Positions 1-10,342 of a DNA stretch of 42,377 bases are shown here, piece by piece (the first letter of the stretch is position 1; every line of letters begins with the position of its first letter). Under the pieces are notes generated by a model. It saw only the letters and a program-made list of their open reading frames with translations, searched no databases and was not told the DNA's origin. A program made the translations under genes and the position numbers. The stretch covers positions 1-42,377 of the forward strand of contig JAHLKH010000207.1 in the NCBI GenBank assembly GCA_025526915.1, written 5' to 3'. Origin of the DNA: Entophlyctis helioformis. Lineage: Eukaryota > Chytridiomycota > Chytridiomycetes > Chytridiales > Chytriomycetaceae.

Positions 1-330
1 CGTAACCACCGTTGTTGTCGTCGTCACAGGAGCAGTGGTAGTCGTCGATTTCATCGTCGTCGTGGTGACAGGAACAGCCGACGATGTCACAGGCCTGATC
101 GTCGTCGCGGTTGTTGACGTCACAGGAGCTGTAGTAGTCGTCGTCGATGTCGTCGGTCTCGACGTTGTCACAGTGGACGTTGTCATCGTCGTCGATGTCG
201 TCAGAGGCTTGGTCGTTGTCGTCGACGTCGTCACAGGTCTGGTCGTCGTCGTAGTGGTCGCTGGTCTCGTCGTCGTGGTAGTGGTTGCTGGTCTCGTCGT
301 CGTCGTAGTCGTTGTCGATGTCATACGCGC
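1..330. repeat. Degenerate GTC/GAC-rich minisatellite in LRR gene
   Basis: This is imperfect trinucleotide DNA with a higher-order period of about 24-27 nt. On the minus strand one frame reads as Thr runs interrupted by RPA, RPV, KPL or APV. The plus strand also stays open as a Val/Asp-rich frame, which is a shadow of the repeat. It is probably the coding stalk of the LRR gene. Confidence 0.65.
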
Positions 331-1262
331 CGTCGTGGTTGTCTGCGGCCAGATCGGTGGTCCAGAGCCTACTCATACACATCAGTACCTGCGAGCCACG
401 ACCGATGTCGCCGATCACAGTGCAGCAGCAGCAGCAGCAGCAAAGCAGCAACCTACATTGGCCAGTGTTGCAAGTCGGTCCGTTGAAGACGGGCTGATAG
501 CAGAGATTCGTCAAGAACGCATTGCACTTGAGGGAGGGCTTGAGGCCGAACGGCAGCTGGCCCGAGAACGCGTTGGTTGAAAGGTAGCTGCCCGCCAGCG
601 TGTCAGGGAGCATCGATGCAGGACATGCGGCGCAATGGGACACGACGACTCACAGTTCCTTCAGGTTGGGGAGCAGCCCGATCTTCTCGGGGATGGGGCC
701 GCTCATCAGATTGACGGACAGGTCGATGTACTCGAGCGTTGGGATGTTGCCGATCCACGACGGGAAGTTGTCAAAGATGAGGTTGTTGGACAGGTCCCTA
801 CAGAGCCCAACGTGACACACGCAAATTATCAGCGGGATGACGTGCCAAGTGTGCACATGGCAGGGGCACGGTGTGCACAGCAGCAAGGTGCACGCACAGT
901 GTCTTGAGCGCCGTGAGCTGCTGCAGGCTGTCGGGAATCGACCTCAGGAGGCTCCACGAGTAGTCGCTGTGCCGTCGTCGTCGTCGCCGTCGCCGTCGCC
1001 ATGTTCGCCACCAGAGAGCACAACCAGACAGTGTCAGTCCCGCACGTTCAAGGGCCCGCCGATTGCGGAGGCGTTGCAGAATCGGCAAGGGGATCAGCGG
1101 CACATCGGTGGAATCGGCAAGGGACCCAACGCACAGCTTGGTGACTCGGCCGGCTGTGCACTCGATGCCCCTGACGGAACAGCAGTTGAGGTTGATGCCG
1201 AGGGCGTCGTTGAGCACCACGCAATCGGCCAGCGGCGCCACGTTGCTTGCCAGCTCACTCAT
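1..1262 (-). CDS. Leucine-rich repeat protein with Thr-rich stalk (3'-truncated)
   Basis: Reading leftward from ATG at 1262, the first exon looks like a plant-type LRR N-terminal cap, with DCVVLNDALG followed by a CCSVRGIEC cysteine motif. Short LRR exons follow: SIPDSLQQLTALKTL (about 900-960), then SNNLIFDNFPSWIGNIPTL and SGPIPEKIGLLPNLKEL (about 650-800), then STNAFSGQLPFGLKPSL and a C-terminal Cys cluster (about 470-590). Introns in between carry GT-AG ends. After another intron the remaining 330 nt are extremely repetitive. One frame gives a Thr-rich, mucin-like stalk with TTTTTTRP units; another open frame is Asp-rich, and I could not fix the splice phase. The gene runs off the left edge. 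No signal peptide is visible before residue 1, so an upstream exon may be missing. The likely role is a cell-surface or wall recognition/adhesion protein (inference from LRR plus stalk). Confidence 0.6.
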
Positions 1263-1402
1263 TGCAGCTGCTCTCTATGTGACTGGTCTGCGTGACTGCG
1301 TGCGTGCGTGCGTGTGCTGTGTTTGCGTGTGTGAGTGTTTGGGAAAGGGGCGCTTGGGCAGTAGCCCTACGTGGCCCAGAAAGGGAAATTTTCATTTTCA
1401 AG

Positions 1403-4400
1403 TCACGCGACGCCGCTTGGTTTGGTCAGCGGGGGCGGCGCTTGGCTCGGCCCTTGCGGTGCGACGAGTGCTGTTGCGGCTGCCAGACGCTGCCGCCGCC
1501 GCCGCCGCGCGACGGCCCCCACGGCGGCCGCTGTCGCTCTCTTCCTCGTGCATCTGCGCTGCATCCGCATGCGACTCTGGGTGGTGCACAGCTGGCTGCT
1601 GCTGCTGTTGCGGCGGCCTGCCTCAACAGCTGCTGCTGTGCGACCACGGCCACGCTTGCGTGTCACAACCACCCCCAAGCAATCGTCATCTGCAGGCGGT
1701 GGCGACGACTGCGGCGGCGGCACTGGCTCGGCAGCGGCTGCCTTCTTGGCGGGCTTGCGTCTTGCCGGCGCCTTGCCCGCCTCTTGAACAGGCTCAATGT
1801 GCTCCATCTTGGCATCCTCCATCTTGGTCTCGATGGGCACAGTGTCGGCATCGGGCTGCTGCGCAGCGGCTCGCGTCGGCACCGCTCGCTTGGACGCTGC
1901 CGCTGCTCGCTTGCCCTTGCCCTTCTTCTCGGGTTCCGGCTCAGGTTCGGGCTCAGGCACTGGCTGGGCGATACTCTCGACAATGGCGGGTTCGTGCTCT
2001 TGCTCCGACTCTGGCACTGGCTCAGACGCGACTGCATTCTTGCCAGGACGACCGCGTCTGCGTTTGGCGGGGACAGGCTCCTCGGGCACCTCGATCGCCG
2101 GCACTTGGACAACCTGCTCCTCAACAGCCTCGGCTGGCTCTGGCTCGGCGTCTACCTTGGCATGGGCAGCCTTGGCGGCATTGGCCGGTTTGGCCGTCTT
2201 GCCGGCTGAGCGCGTCGCCTTGGGTTTCTTGTCGGCCACAACAGCAGCCTCGACAGGTGCGGGCTGCGAGGACGGTCCAGGCTCCGCCTGCTCGTCGTGC
2301 GTCTCGTGATGAACAGTGGCGTGGTCGTCGTGATCGGCATCCATGGCAACATCCATAGTCTTGGCGGCCTTGCCCTTGACCGTCTTCTTGGTGACTCTGC
2401 CCGTCTTGGACGTCTGGGCAGACTGGCCAAGCAGAGCATCCGTGTCAACGACCGGTGCTTGTTTGCGCGATCGGGTGGCTCGTGTCGATGCGCGTGTGGC
2501 ATGGGCTGCCGCATGCTCAGCGTCTTGCGCGGCAGTTGCCAGTCCATCCGCCTCGGCTGATGCTACTGTTTCAGCAGCCTGCGCAGGCACTTCTTGGGCC
2601 GCTTTCAGAGCAGCAGCGGCGGCGGCAGCAGCTTCGGCAGCCAGCGACTCCTTGCGTCTGCGTCTGCGAGCAGCACGCTTGGCTTTCCGCTGCGACGAGA
2701 TGGACGACGACGACTCGCACGAAGAGACTGGCGTGCTTGGCCGCTCAAAGAGAGCGGTCGAAGACGCTGTGCCCAACGACGGCTGCGACGACTGCGACAA
2801 CGGGCGTGGCGACATGTGTGCATGTGTGGCCATGCCGCCAACGCGAAGAGGCGAGTCAGCAACGCGACGTGCCAAGGGCGATCCGGCTGTGACCGCCACA
2901 ACAGCAAATGGTGCCGATGGCCCGGCCGGCTGCGGCAATGACGGGGAGGCGGCAGAAGGGGTGACAGACCCCGAGGCCAGGATGGGCTGCGTGTGTGATG
3001 CAGACGCGACCTTGTTGGCGGCCTTGACAGCAGCCGCGGCAAACATGCTTGCCACATTGCCGTCCCTGGGCACTCCTGGCGACGCTGCAAGAGACGCGCG
3101 ACGCTTGGCCTGCTTCTTCTTGGACTTTTTGTCAGCGCCTTGCGTTTCCTGTGCTGCATCGGCAGACGAGACCGAGACCGACTTGGCCAAGACGGGCGTG
3201 GAAGGCGTTTGGCGCTTGCTGCCTTCCATTGCGGCATTGTCTTCGCCATTAGCATCGACTTCTGGCACTTGGAACGGAGACTTTGTTTTGGGGAGACTGC
3301 TGGGGCCCCCAGCCGACTGCTGGAGCTGCTGGAGCTTGTGCTTCTGCTGGGTTCCGTGCAGCGGCGTCTTGGGCACATGTGAAGGCGTGTGTGGCACAGC
3401 TGTCTTGGATGGCGTCTTTGGCTGCGATGGAGACTGCTGTTGCTGCTGCATGCCAGGCGACTGGCCCGACTGCTGCAACGCTGCGATCGCCTGCCGAATC
3501 TTCCTTTGCTTCTTCTTGTGCGACTGCGACAGAGACTGCTGCGATGGCGACGGCTGAGATGCCCACGTCGGAGACAGGATGCGTGGCGACTGCTGGTTCA
3601 ACGCGGATACCGAGTTGGCCGTCAGCTGGTGCACGCTGTTGAACATTCTCTCAAAGGCAGTTCCCTGCAGCTGGCTGGCAGCGGGTGTTGCCGACTTCCT
3701 GATGGCTGGTGACACCGACGTGCTTGGCGTAGCTGCTGTCTTGGCGGCGGCGGCAGCAACCGACACCGACGATGATGGGCCTGGAGTGGCAGCAGCAGGC
3801 TCAGCCTCGATGACGCGTTGTGCAGATGGCGTCTTGAGCATCTCTGCCATCCCATCAAAGTCGGCCTCTGCTCGCTGCTTTGGCGTCTTGACAAGAGCCT
3901 TGAGACCTCGCAGATCCGGCGTCGACGGCGCAGCTTTAGGCGTCTGCATCATCTCGCGCAGACCAGTGTAGACCACATCAGGCGTGTCGTTGCCACTGGT
4001 GTTTGCCGCGCCGTGCCGATGGCGGCTTCGACCGTTGTCGTCGCTGTGGCGGTCGGCTTGGTAGGAGACTGCATGTCAGAGAGGGCAGGAGCAGACTCGT
4101 CTGCAACCGCATTCTCGACTTCCCGATCTGCAGGAACCGCATCTTGCTCTGCACTGCTTGCAGTCTCCACGGGCTCGGCTGCCAAAGCGATCTCGGCAGC
4201 CTGCTGGTCGGCTTCTTGTTCAAGGACCATGCCAGCCCCCTCGTCAGCAGGGGCAGCCATGCAGACATCCACAGACGTCTCGTCAGCAGCGGCAGTCGGA
4301 ATTGTGTCGGTTTCAGCCGGGTCCGTTGCTTCGGCTGGAGGAAGAGGCTGTGGCGTGCTGTCCAAAGATGGCTCGTCGCCCACAGGTGGAACTGCATCGG

Positions 4401-6178
4401 CGTGGTCCGTCTCGGCAGCATGCTCTGCTGGCGTGGCGGGTTCGGCGGCCACCTCCTTGTCTAGGGCAGCTTGCTGATCGGTCTCGGCCGGTGCGTCTGT
4501 ACCTGTGTCGTGTTCAGCCTCGACCTCTTCGTCCACAGCATCGACGGCGTGCTCGGCAGGTCCAGACGCGACAGAGTCTGTGTCCTCGTCGTCATCCTCA
4601 CGAGCCGCGTCAGCCTCAGTAGCAGCCTTGGGCAAGTCATCAGCTTCGGCAACCACCACGACCGCTTCGACAACCTCGGAACGCGTCTCCATGGGCTCGC
4701 CAGCATCTGTGTCGCAAGATTCGGCCATCTCTGCGACAGTTTGCATTTGCTCTGGCTTGCTGTCAACGGCGGCATCCATGCCATCGACGTCCATGGTATC
4801 CAGCTCAACTGCCTCTTCTCCAATGGGCGATGCCGGCGTCGAGGGTATCGCCATTTCAGCAGCAGCAGCATCAGCAGGCGGCTCGATCTGCTCACTCGAC
4901 TCGGGCGGCGTGCTCTCGGCAGGATCCGCACGTTCTGTATCACCGACGTCTGCAGTCGTCTCGACTTGGACCTCGGCTTCCAAGACATGCTGCACGGCAG
5001 TACCAACGGCCTCTGCCTCGTCGTCGGCTGTGTCGTCGACCGTAGCGTCCAGATCGCTATCGACCGTGTCAACCGCGTCTTGTTCCGCGACGAGAGCGTC
5101 TGTATCAGCCTTGGGATCAGGCTCCTTGTCAGCCGGCACATCCAGTGCGGGCTCGCCATCGCCCAAGACTTCCGCTTGCGTCTGAACGACAGTCATCGGC
5201 AGTTCCAAAACTTGCTGTGCATCTGCCTCGACTTGATCAGCGACTGCTTCGACCATTTCAGCATCAGCATCAGCATCGGCATCGGCATCAGCATCCGCCA
5301 CAGCCTCGACTGCGTCAACCCCGTCATCGGCCACGGCCGAATCCAAAATCTCGGGGCTTCCCACAGCAGAAGCAGAAGCAGCAGAAGCAGGTACTGCCAC
5401 GTCCACGGGATCAGATCCCATGAAACTGGCAGCCGTAAGCGTCCTGGGAACCGGTGTGGATGGCGGCAAGTCCACAGGAGCCGAAGCCTCGAGCGGCGTG
5501 TCAATTCCCTGCGTATCGCCCGAAAGCGCAAACAGTTTCTGCGGCAGTGACGGGACGAGCTCAAAGACTCCGCTCGGCGACGCGGCGCCGGTCGATGCGG
5601 CGAGGAGGGGCGACGACAGCATGCTGGACAACTGGCTCCCGGCCGATGCGGATGCGGATGTGGATGCATGTGCATGTGCAGGTGCAGACGAGGATGCGGA
5701 TGCACAGGCTGATGCAGCTGGAAGGGAATGGGCCGGAGTGCTGGAGACCGATGCCGACGCTGCGGTCAGTGCCGGCTGGATTTGAGCGTCAGGCGACATG
5801 AGGCTTGGCGGCATCCGTTTGGCAGACTGGCTGCCCGCAAGAGCAGCAGGAGTGCGATGACCCGATGCCGATGCAGACGCCGATGCAGATGCAGAGGGTG
5901 AGGGCGAGGCAGACGCCGATGCGGAAGCGCTCTGTATCATGTATGCAATCTTGGACATGGGCGTGCCCTGGAAACCGCCAAGAGCGCGTCTGGCCACATC
6001 CCCATCGCGTCGACGCAAGGCCGACTTGAGAGGCGACGATCCGTCCAGCACGGCATGATGGCGAGAGACTTTTTGGCCGCGTGTGACGGGGGTTGATGGC
6101 GGCTCGTTCTTGTCAAAGATCTCTGGCTCGAGCGGTGGGCCAAACGTGACGCCTCGCTTTGACGCAGAGCCTGGTAGT

Positions 6179-6216
<38 letters not shown>

Positions 6217-8629
6217 AAGGCGTTTGTGTGTGAGTGGGGCCGGCGACGACATGGCCGACTGCTGGGATTGGCGCACGGTCGTTGGCGTTGTTGCAGCTGC
6301 ATCGTGGACAGATGGCGTGGCTGCTGTGGGCGGTGTGCCCGAAGGAGATGCGGCTTGCTTGCGATAGGCAAACATCTCGGATAACAAGGTGGAGCCGCGC
6401 GACGGCGTCGTTGGAGCGGCGTCGTCTTGCTGAGTGTCCGACTGTTGCTGCTGCTGCTTACGATGACTCTGCACGACCTTGGACACTGATGCAGGAACAA
6501 TAGCCTTGCGGCGGTTTGGCGTGCCACTTGCCTGCGTGGCGGATGATGCAGGCAAGGCAGGAGCCTCCGAGACACTGGCTGGCAACACGGGCTCGGCTGC
6601 GGGAGCAGATGATCCCGCGGTTTTGGATGTTGGAAGACGCGGCTTGGCAGAAGCAGTCTTGACAAACCCATCCAACTGGTTCCAAAAGAAGTCCTCGCCG
6701 AACGAGAAAGCTGGCGCAGCACTGGCGAGAGCAGGCACTGAGAGCGTCGTGGTTGCAGTGGTGGACGACGAGCGAGCCAAGCCAGGGCCAGTGCCAGGGC
6801 CAGGGCCAGGCGACCGAGTTGCTAGAGAAGCAAGCGGGTTGGCAAATGCAGCTGGAGACGGCGCGGATTGCGACTTGGCCATGGGCGACAAGGCAAGTAA
6901 AGCAGTGGCGGCAGCGCGTCGTGAAAGCGACTTTGTTGGCGTTGATGCGGCCGGCAGTGGTTCCGAAGCTGATGCAGCTCGGGCCGACGACGGCGCGTCA
7001 ATGGCAGGGTCCGCCTTGAGGCTCTTTGCAGACGCTGTGCTGCCCTGCGGAGTGGCAGACACGCGCTTGTTAGACAGGTGAGGCGTCGTGGTGCGATCAG
7101 CAGCGCGAGCAGGTGGTGTCGTCGGCTGGGCGGACTCGGCGGCCAGATTGGCATTCTCCATGACAGTATCAGCCGACTGAGGAAGTTCAGCATCGGCTGT
7201 GCAGCTTGGTGGCTCGGGCGTCGCAACCTCCTGCTCGTCGCTCTGCTTCTGGGGCTGCTGAACAGACTCGTCCATAGGCTTTGCGGCTTGTGGTGGCTCA
7301 GAAGCAGCGAGATGGAAGGAAGCCTCATGAACAGTCTCTGCGGCATTCTTGGCGAGGACCTCCTTGAGCAGCGAGTGCGAGCCCGAAGGCTGTGCTGACG
7401 GCATGATCTGCCCTGCCGACTGCGAGGGCATCGGCCGCGGAGACATGGCGGCAACGATCGAGGGCTTTGGACGCTGGGCCATTGGCGAAGAGACTAGTGG
7501 CAGCGATCCCTTGTGCGCAGCCGAGCGGGTTGGAGTGGCAGGAGCAGACCGGCTTGGAGAATCGTCTGCCTTTGGTTTGACGGCCGATAAGCGGGCAGAT
7601 CGCCGGCGGCCGCTTGGAGGTGGGTCCTCGCCTTGGTTGGTGCTGGCATTGGGAGCATCCACAGAGACTGCAGGAAGGGCCGGGGCTGACGAAGAATCTG
7701 CTGCTTCGGCTGCGGTTGTGGCTCGGGCAAGAGAATCGTCTGCTAGTGCCTTGGAGCGAGGCTTGGCGATTGGCGTTGCGCGCTGTTCCCTGGGGCGTGC
7801 AGTGGACGGCACTGGCTTGTGTGCCGGAGTCGATGCCACGACGGGGGCCGGGGCGTGGTTCTCCTTGTCGCTGACGTTTAACACGCGAACCTGCTCGAAG
7901 GCGTTAGACGGACGGCAGTTGATGGCAGCGCGATGTGGCAATGGACGAGCATACCTCTGCGCTCTTCTTGAACAGAAACTGGATGTCGCAGATGTGGATG
8001 ACATCGCCGTCCTGCAGAAGCGTGCGCTCTGTGATTTCGGTGTTGTTGATGACCGTTCCGTTTGCGCCCGTGCTGTGCATGTACACCTGCGTCGTTGGCA
8101 TGCACGGTCAGATGGTTGTATCAAGCGGACACGATGCAGATCGGCGGCGTGTCCGGCAGCCGCGACCAGAGCCAGACACGCTCGCGTCCAAAGGGCAGGC
8201 GAGCAAGAGGGCGACGAGCAGGCACGCATACCTTGCCAGACGCAGCGTCATAGTCGAGCGTGGCGTGGAAGCGGGACACCTCGGGCGTGATGAAGCGGAC
8301 CTCGCAGCTCGGGTCGCTGTTGAGGCGCAGACACGCAGAGCGTCAGACCGAGCGTTCGACAACGGACAGACAGATGGACATGGAAGGCATGGAAGGCAAG
8401 CAGACAGACACGGCGTATGAAGAAGACGCACCGGCCAAAGAAGACTTGCTTCTGCCACAGAGGAAGCGGCCTGTGCATGCAAGCCGTGCGTGTGCAAGAG
8501 AGTGTGTGTGAGTGTGTGTGTTGGTTTGTAGCTGCCAACAGATACAAGCAAGCAGGCAGGCCGGTGCACGTACTCGCCCACGACGCCCGTGTTCTTGATG
8601 ACGGCCAGGCTGCCGTACGGCGTGTGCAT
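1403..8629 (-). CDS. Ki-67-like FHA / PP1-docking giant nuclear protein
   Basis: A protein of roughly 2,200-2,300 aa. The first exons (8629 to about 7950) encode an FHA domain: GSLAVIKNTGVVGE, then PLPLWQKQVFFGR, DPSCEVRF, VSRFHATLDY, and NGTVINNTEI with LQDGDVIHICDIQFLFK. Arg and Ser of the phosphothreonine pocket (FGR, VSRFH) are present. A huge disordered exon rich in Ala/Ser/Pro/Glu follows, with polyQ, Asp-Ala runs and many TP/SP sites. Near 6085-6170 lies a PP1-docking block, KRGVTFGPPLEPEIFDK then PPSTPVTRG, closely resembling the Ki-67/RepoMan RVSF block. Near 3850-3976 are three short repeats ending in QTPK/KTP, including DFDGMAEMLKTP. The C-terminus has an AT-hook-like core (KRRRGRPGKN) and Arg/Lys-rich stretches. 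The reading frame shifts by one base near 3980-4060 with no convincing intron, probably a missing base. The family call rests on motif order; function as a mitotic chromosome/PP1 scaffold is inferred. Confidence 0.75.
3849..3980 (-). repeat. Three Ki-67-type TP repeats
   Basis: Three tandem degenerate units are encoded: YTGLREMMQTPKA, DLRGLKALVKTPKQ and DFDGMAEMLKTPSA. Their spacing is 13-22 residues. The consensus (hydrophobic-G-[LM]-x-x-[LM]-hydrophobic-x-TP) matches the core of the human Ki-67 repeat, in which a GLKELFQTP-like core recurs. Confidence 0.7.
6085..6170 (-). other. PP1-docking motif block (RVxF-type)
   Basis: The encoded stretch reads KRGVTFGPPLEPEIFDK followed by NEPPSTPVTRG. 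In Ki-67 and RepoMan the equivalent is an RVSF motif, then a PELFDENLPPNTP-like segment that selects PP1-gamma. R-x-V-x-F fits the RVxF rule, and the FD-[KE]-N-x-PP-[SN]-TP spacing is kept. TP could be a mitotic CDK site. Confidence 0.75.
6178..6216. repeat. CAG/CTG microsatellite (polyQ)
   Basis: An almost pure run of CTG triplets on the plus strand encodes a polyglutamine tract on the minus strand, just after the PP1-docking block in genomic order. Length polymorphism is likely. Confidence 0.9.
7950..8629 (-). other. FHA domain exons of Ki-67-like protein
   Basis: At least four exons build the domain. The exon ending in FFGR (about 8430-8470) stops at CG/GTGCG, and the next opens after CCTCAACAG, joining to FGRDPSCEVRF. 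The exon ending in YDAASGK has a GTATGC donor. The exon 1 donor (around GAGTACGTG) does not give a clean phase into exon 2, so that junction is uncertain. Confidence 0.65.
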
Positions 8630-8835
8630 GGTGGGCTGCCAGCGGGTTGTTGGATGGCGAGCTGGCTGGTGTGCTTGCTCGTTGTAGTCGCTCTTAGTCG
8701 CTTGCTCGTAGTTGTCTTTGCGACGTGTCCGAACAGTTGTTGGCGAGATTCAGACAAGGCGGACAAGGCGGACGCACAGACAGACGCTCAAGGCAGACAC
8801 ACAGACGCACGCACACACAGACGCACGCACAAGCC
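8630..8835. promoter_or_regulatory. Divergent promoter: Ki-67-like / RNASEH2B
   Basis: About 206 nt separates the two outward-facing start codons. It contains CAGACAGACG-type short tandem repeats (8745-8835) and no obvious TATA box. Confidence 0.4.
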
Positions 8836-10197
8836 ATGGCCAGCCACCTCGCACAGCGCCGTGTGCTGCTGCTGCCGCAGACACCCGCCCCGCCGCACAC
8901 AGACGCGGCATCCAGCACTCCAGGCACGAGGCTTGTGCCGTGGCTGCCCTGCTACTCCGCTGCTGACCGCCGCCCTTGTTGCAACAGACGGCGAGGTGCT
9001 CTCGCTGCCGCACCCTCTCGACGGCCTGCCTGCCGCCTTCCTGCTCGTGCCGTCCGGCGTCTGCGTCGGCTGCGTCGGCTGCAGATGCCGCACCTCGCCT
9101 GCTGCAGCTGCATCGCCTGGCCCACGAGTTCAAGTCGTGGGCCATCGGAGACTCGCTCATTGTCGGTGCGTGCCTGCTCGATCTGGCAACTGACTGGCCC
9201 CATGCACCGACTGGCTGACAACTGGCTGACAACTGGCCCGCTCGCCTCGCCTCGCCTGCACAGACGGATCGCTGCATGTCGCCTCTCCCTTTGATCCCCT
9301 CCTGCTCCTCCTGCCCATCCTCGATCTCCAGCGCACAAAGGTTGGCGCATGGCCAACCTGATCGTGGCTGCCACGGCTCGAGGGCACCGCACTGACCACC
9401 AGCGTGCAGACGGCAGAGTCGGCTGGACGGTTCCTTCAACGCAGCGATCTCATCTACAGCCAAGACTTTCCGGGTCTCGAGCGTCTGGCCGACTCCATGC
9501 ACACGTCCATTCTGGCGCGCATCTGCGATGTCCAAGGCAAGCCAGCCCATGCCAACGCGGAACACACCCTGCAGCCTGGAGCTGACTCGTGTTTGCTGCG
9601 TGCTGGACAGAGATCGAGGGCATTTCCACATTCTTCCGCTTGAACGACGACAAGGCATTGGCATGGCTCAAAGCCAAGGTGGATCGCGTGGCAGCCAACG
9701 CTGACAAGCTGGAGGCATTCGAGCCTTTGATGCGGCACTATGCGCAAGCGGAACGCGTGGCCGTGAAACAGCGGCTTGCGTTTGACTCGGTTGCCGAATA
9801 TCTCAACGAGAAATGGGCGTCGCTGCTCAAAACCCATCTCGGGTACGGAGTCTCTCCTGTCTGTACCTGCGATCGGAAGGAGATGCGTGCTGACGATATG
9901 GCAATCTGTCAGACTGGTGGACGACGCGCAGTCGTCTGGACCGATTGTGTACTTTGACTCGTCGGCACACAGCAAGCGATCGGGCGACAGCAAGGAGCTG
10001 AGCGCGTCGCAGCCCTCGGCCAAAAAAGTAGGGATGCATGCACTGCTGAATCGCTGTGGGGTTTGTGCAGGGCCATGCTCACTCAACCACACTAGGCTGC
10101 ATTGTCCAAGGGACAGCGATCGATTGCCAAGGCTAGCAAGACGGGCATGAAGCCGTTGACATCCTTTTTCAAGCCTGCCCCCTCATCGTCTCAATAA
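8836..10197 (+). CDS. RNASEH2B: Ribonuclease H2 subunit B
   Basis: This is the non-catalytic subunit of the nuclear RNase H2 trimer, which removes ribonucleotides and RNA:DNA hybrids. Exons in order encode DGEVLSLPHPLDGLPAAFLL (8988-9058), LHRLAHEFKSWAIGDSLIV (9108-9165), DGSLHVASPFDPLLLLLPIL (9264-9340), RFLQRSDLIYSQDFPGLERL (9410-9536), ISTFFRLNDDKALAWLKAKV (9611-9842), 9913-10027, and a last exon (10111-10197) ending KTGMKPLTSFFKPAP. PFDPLLLLLP and the WLKAKV helix are RNASEH2B hallmarks, and LTSFF is the C-terminal PCNA-binding (PIP) box. Phases agree from 8988 onward. Intron 9537-9610 has a GC donor. The first exon is uncertain: MASHLAQRR from 8836 is likely, with a donor at 8861 or a longer exon reading VLLLPQTPAP. 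It ends tail-to-tail with cardiolipin synthase. Confidence 0.85.
9537..9610 (+). other. GC-AG intron in RNASEH2B
   Basis: The donor reads CCAAG/GCAAGC and the acceptor GGACAG/AGATCG. This splice joins ICDVQ to EIEGIS in frame. No GT donor nearby keeps the phase. Confidence 0.7.
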
Positions 10198-10198
10198 A
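10193..10198 (+). terminator. Poly(A) signal overlapping RNASEH2B stop
   Basis: AATAAA contains the TAA stop codon (10195-10197), so coding sequence and polyadenylation signal overlap. Confidence 0.6.
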
Positions 10199-10222
10199 GC
10201 ATGGGACTGTATAGTGGCTTTT

Positions 10223-10310
10223 GGACTGGACTGGACTGGACTGGACTGGACTGGACTGGACTGGACTGGACTGGACTGGACTGGACTGGACTGGACTGGA
10301 CTGGACTGGA
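10223..10310. repeat. (GGACT)n pentanucleotide microsatellite
   Basis: About 17-18 perfect copies of GGACT fill the gap between the convergent RNASEH2B and cardiolipin synthase genes. The tract is uninterrupted until ggaCCGG at 10311. Confidence 0.95.
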
Positions 10311-10342
10311 CCGGTTGCGCCGATACCGACATTTATTAACGC

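Noticed and set aside
35..580. Plus-strand Val/Asp-rich open frame of 181 codons
   Set aside because: It is the antisense of the LRR gene's repeat and last LRR exons. Composition simply mirrors GTC/GAC repeats.
1063..3557. Long plus-strand open frames (up to 431 codons)
   Set aside because: They are antisense to the Ki-67-like gene, whose GC-rich biased codons keep the opposite strand open. The Ala/Arg/Cys-rich products have no domain pattern.
4471..8290. Plus-strand frames opposite the Ki-67-like main exon
   Set aside because: Same antisense effect; products are Ser/Arg or Cys-rich shadows without start context or motifs.
10223..10310. Telomere-like or CRISPR-like array
   Set aside because: It is a 5-bp microsatellite without spacers, internal to the contig and between two eukaryotic genes.
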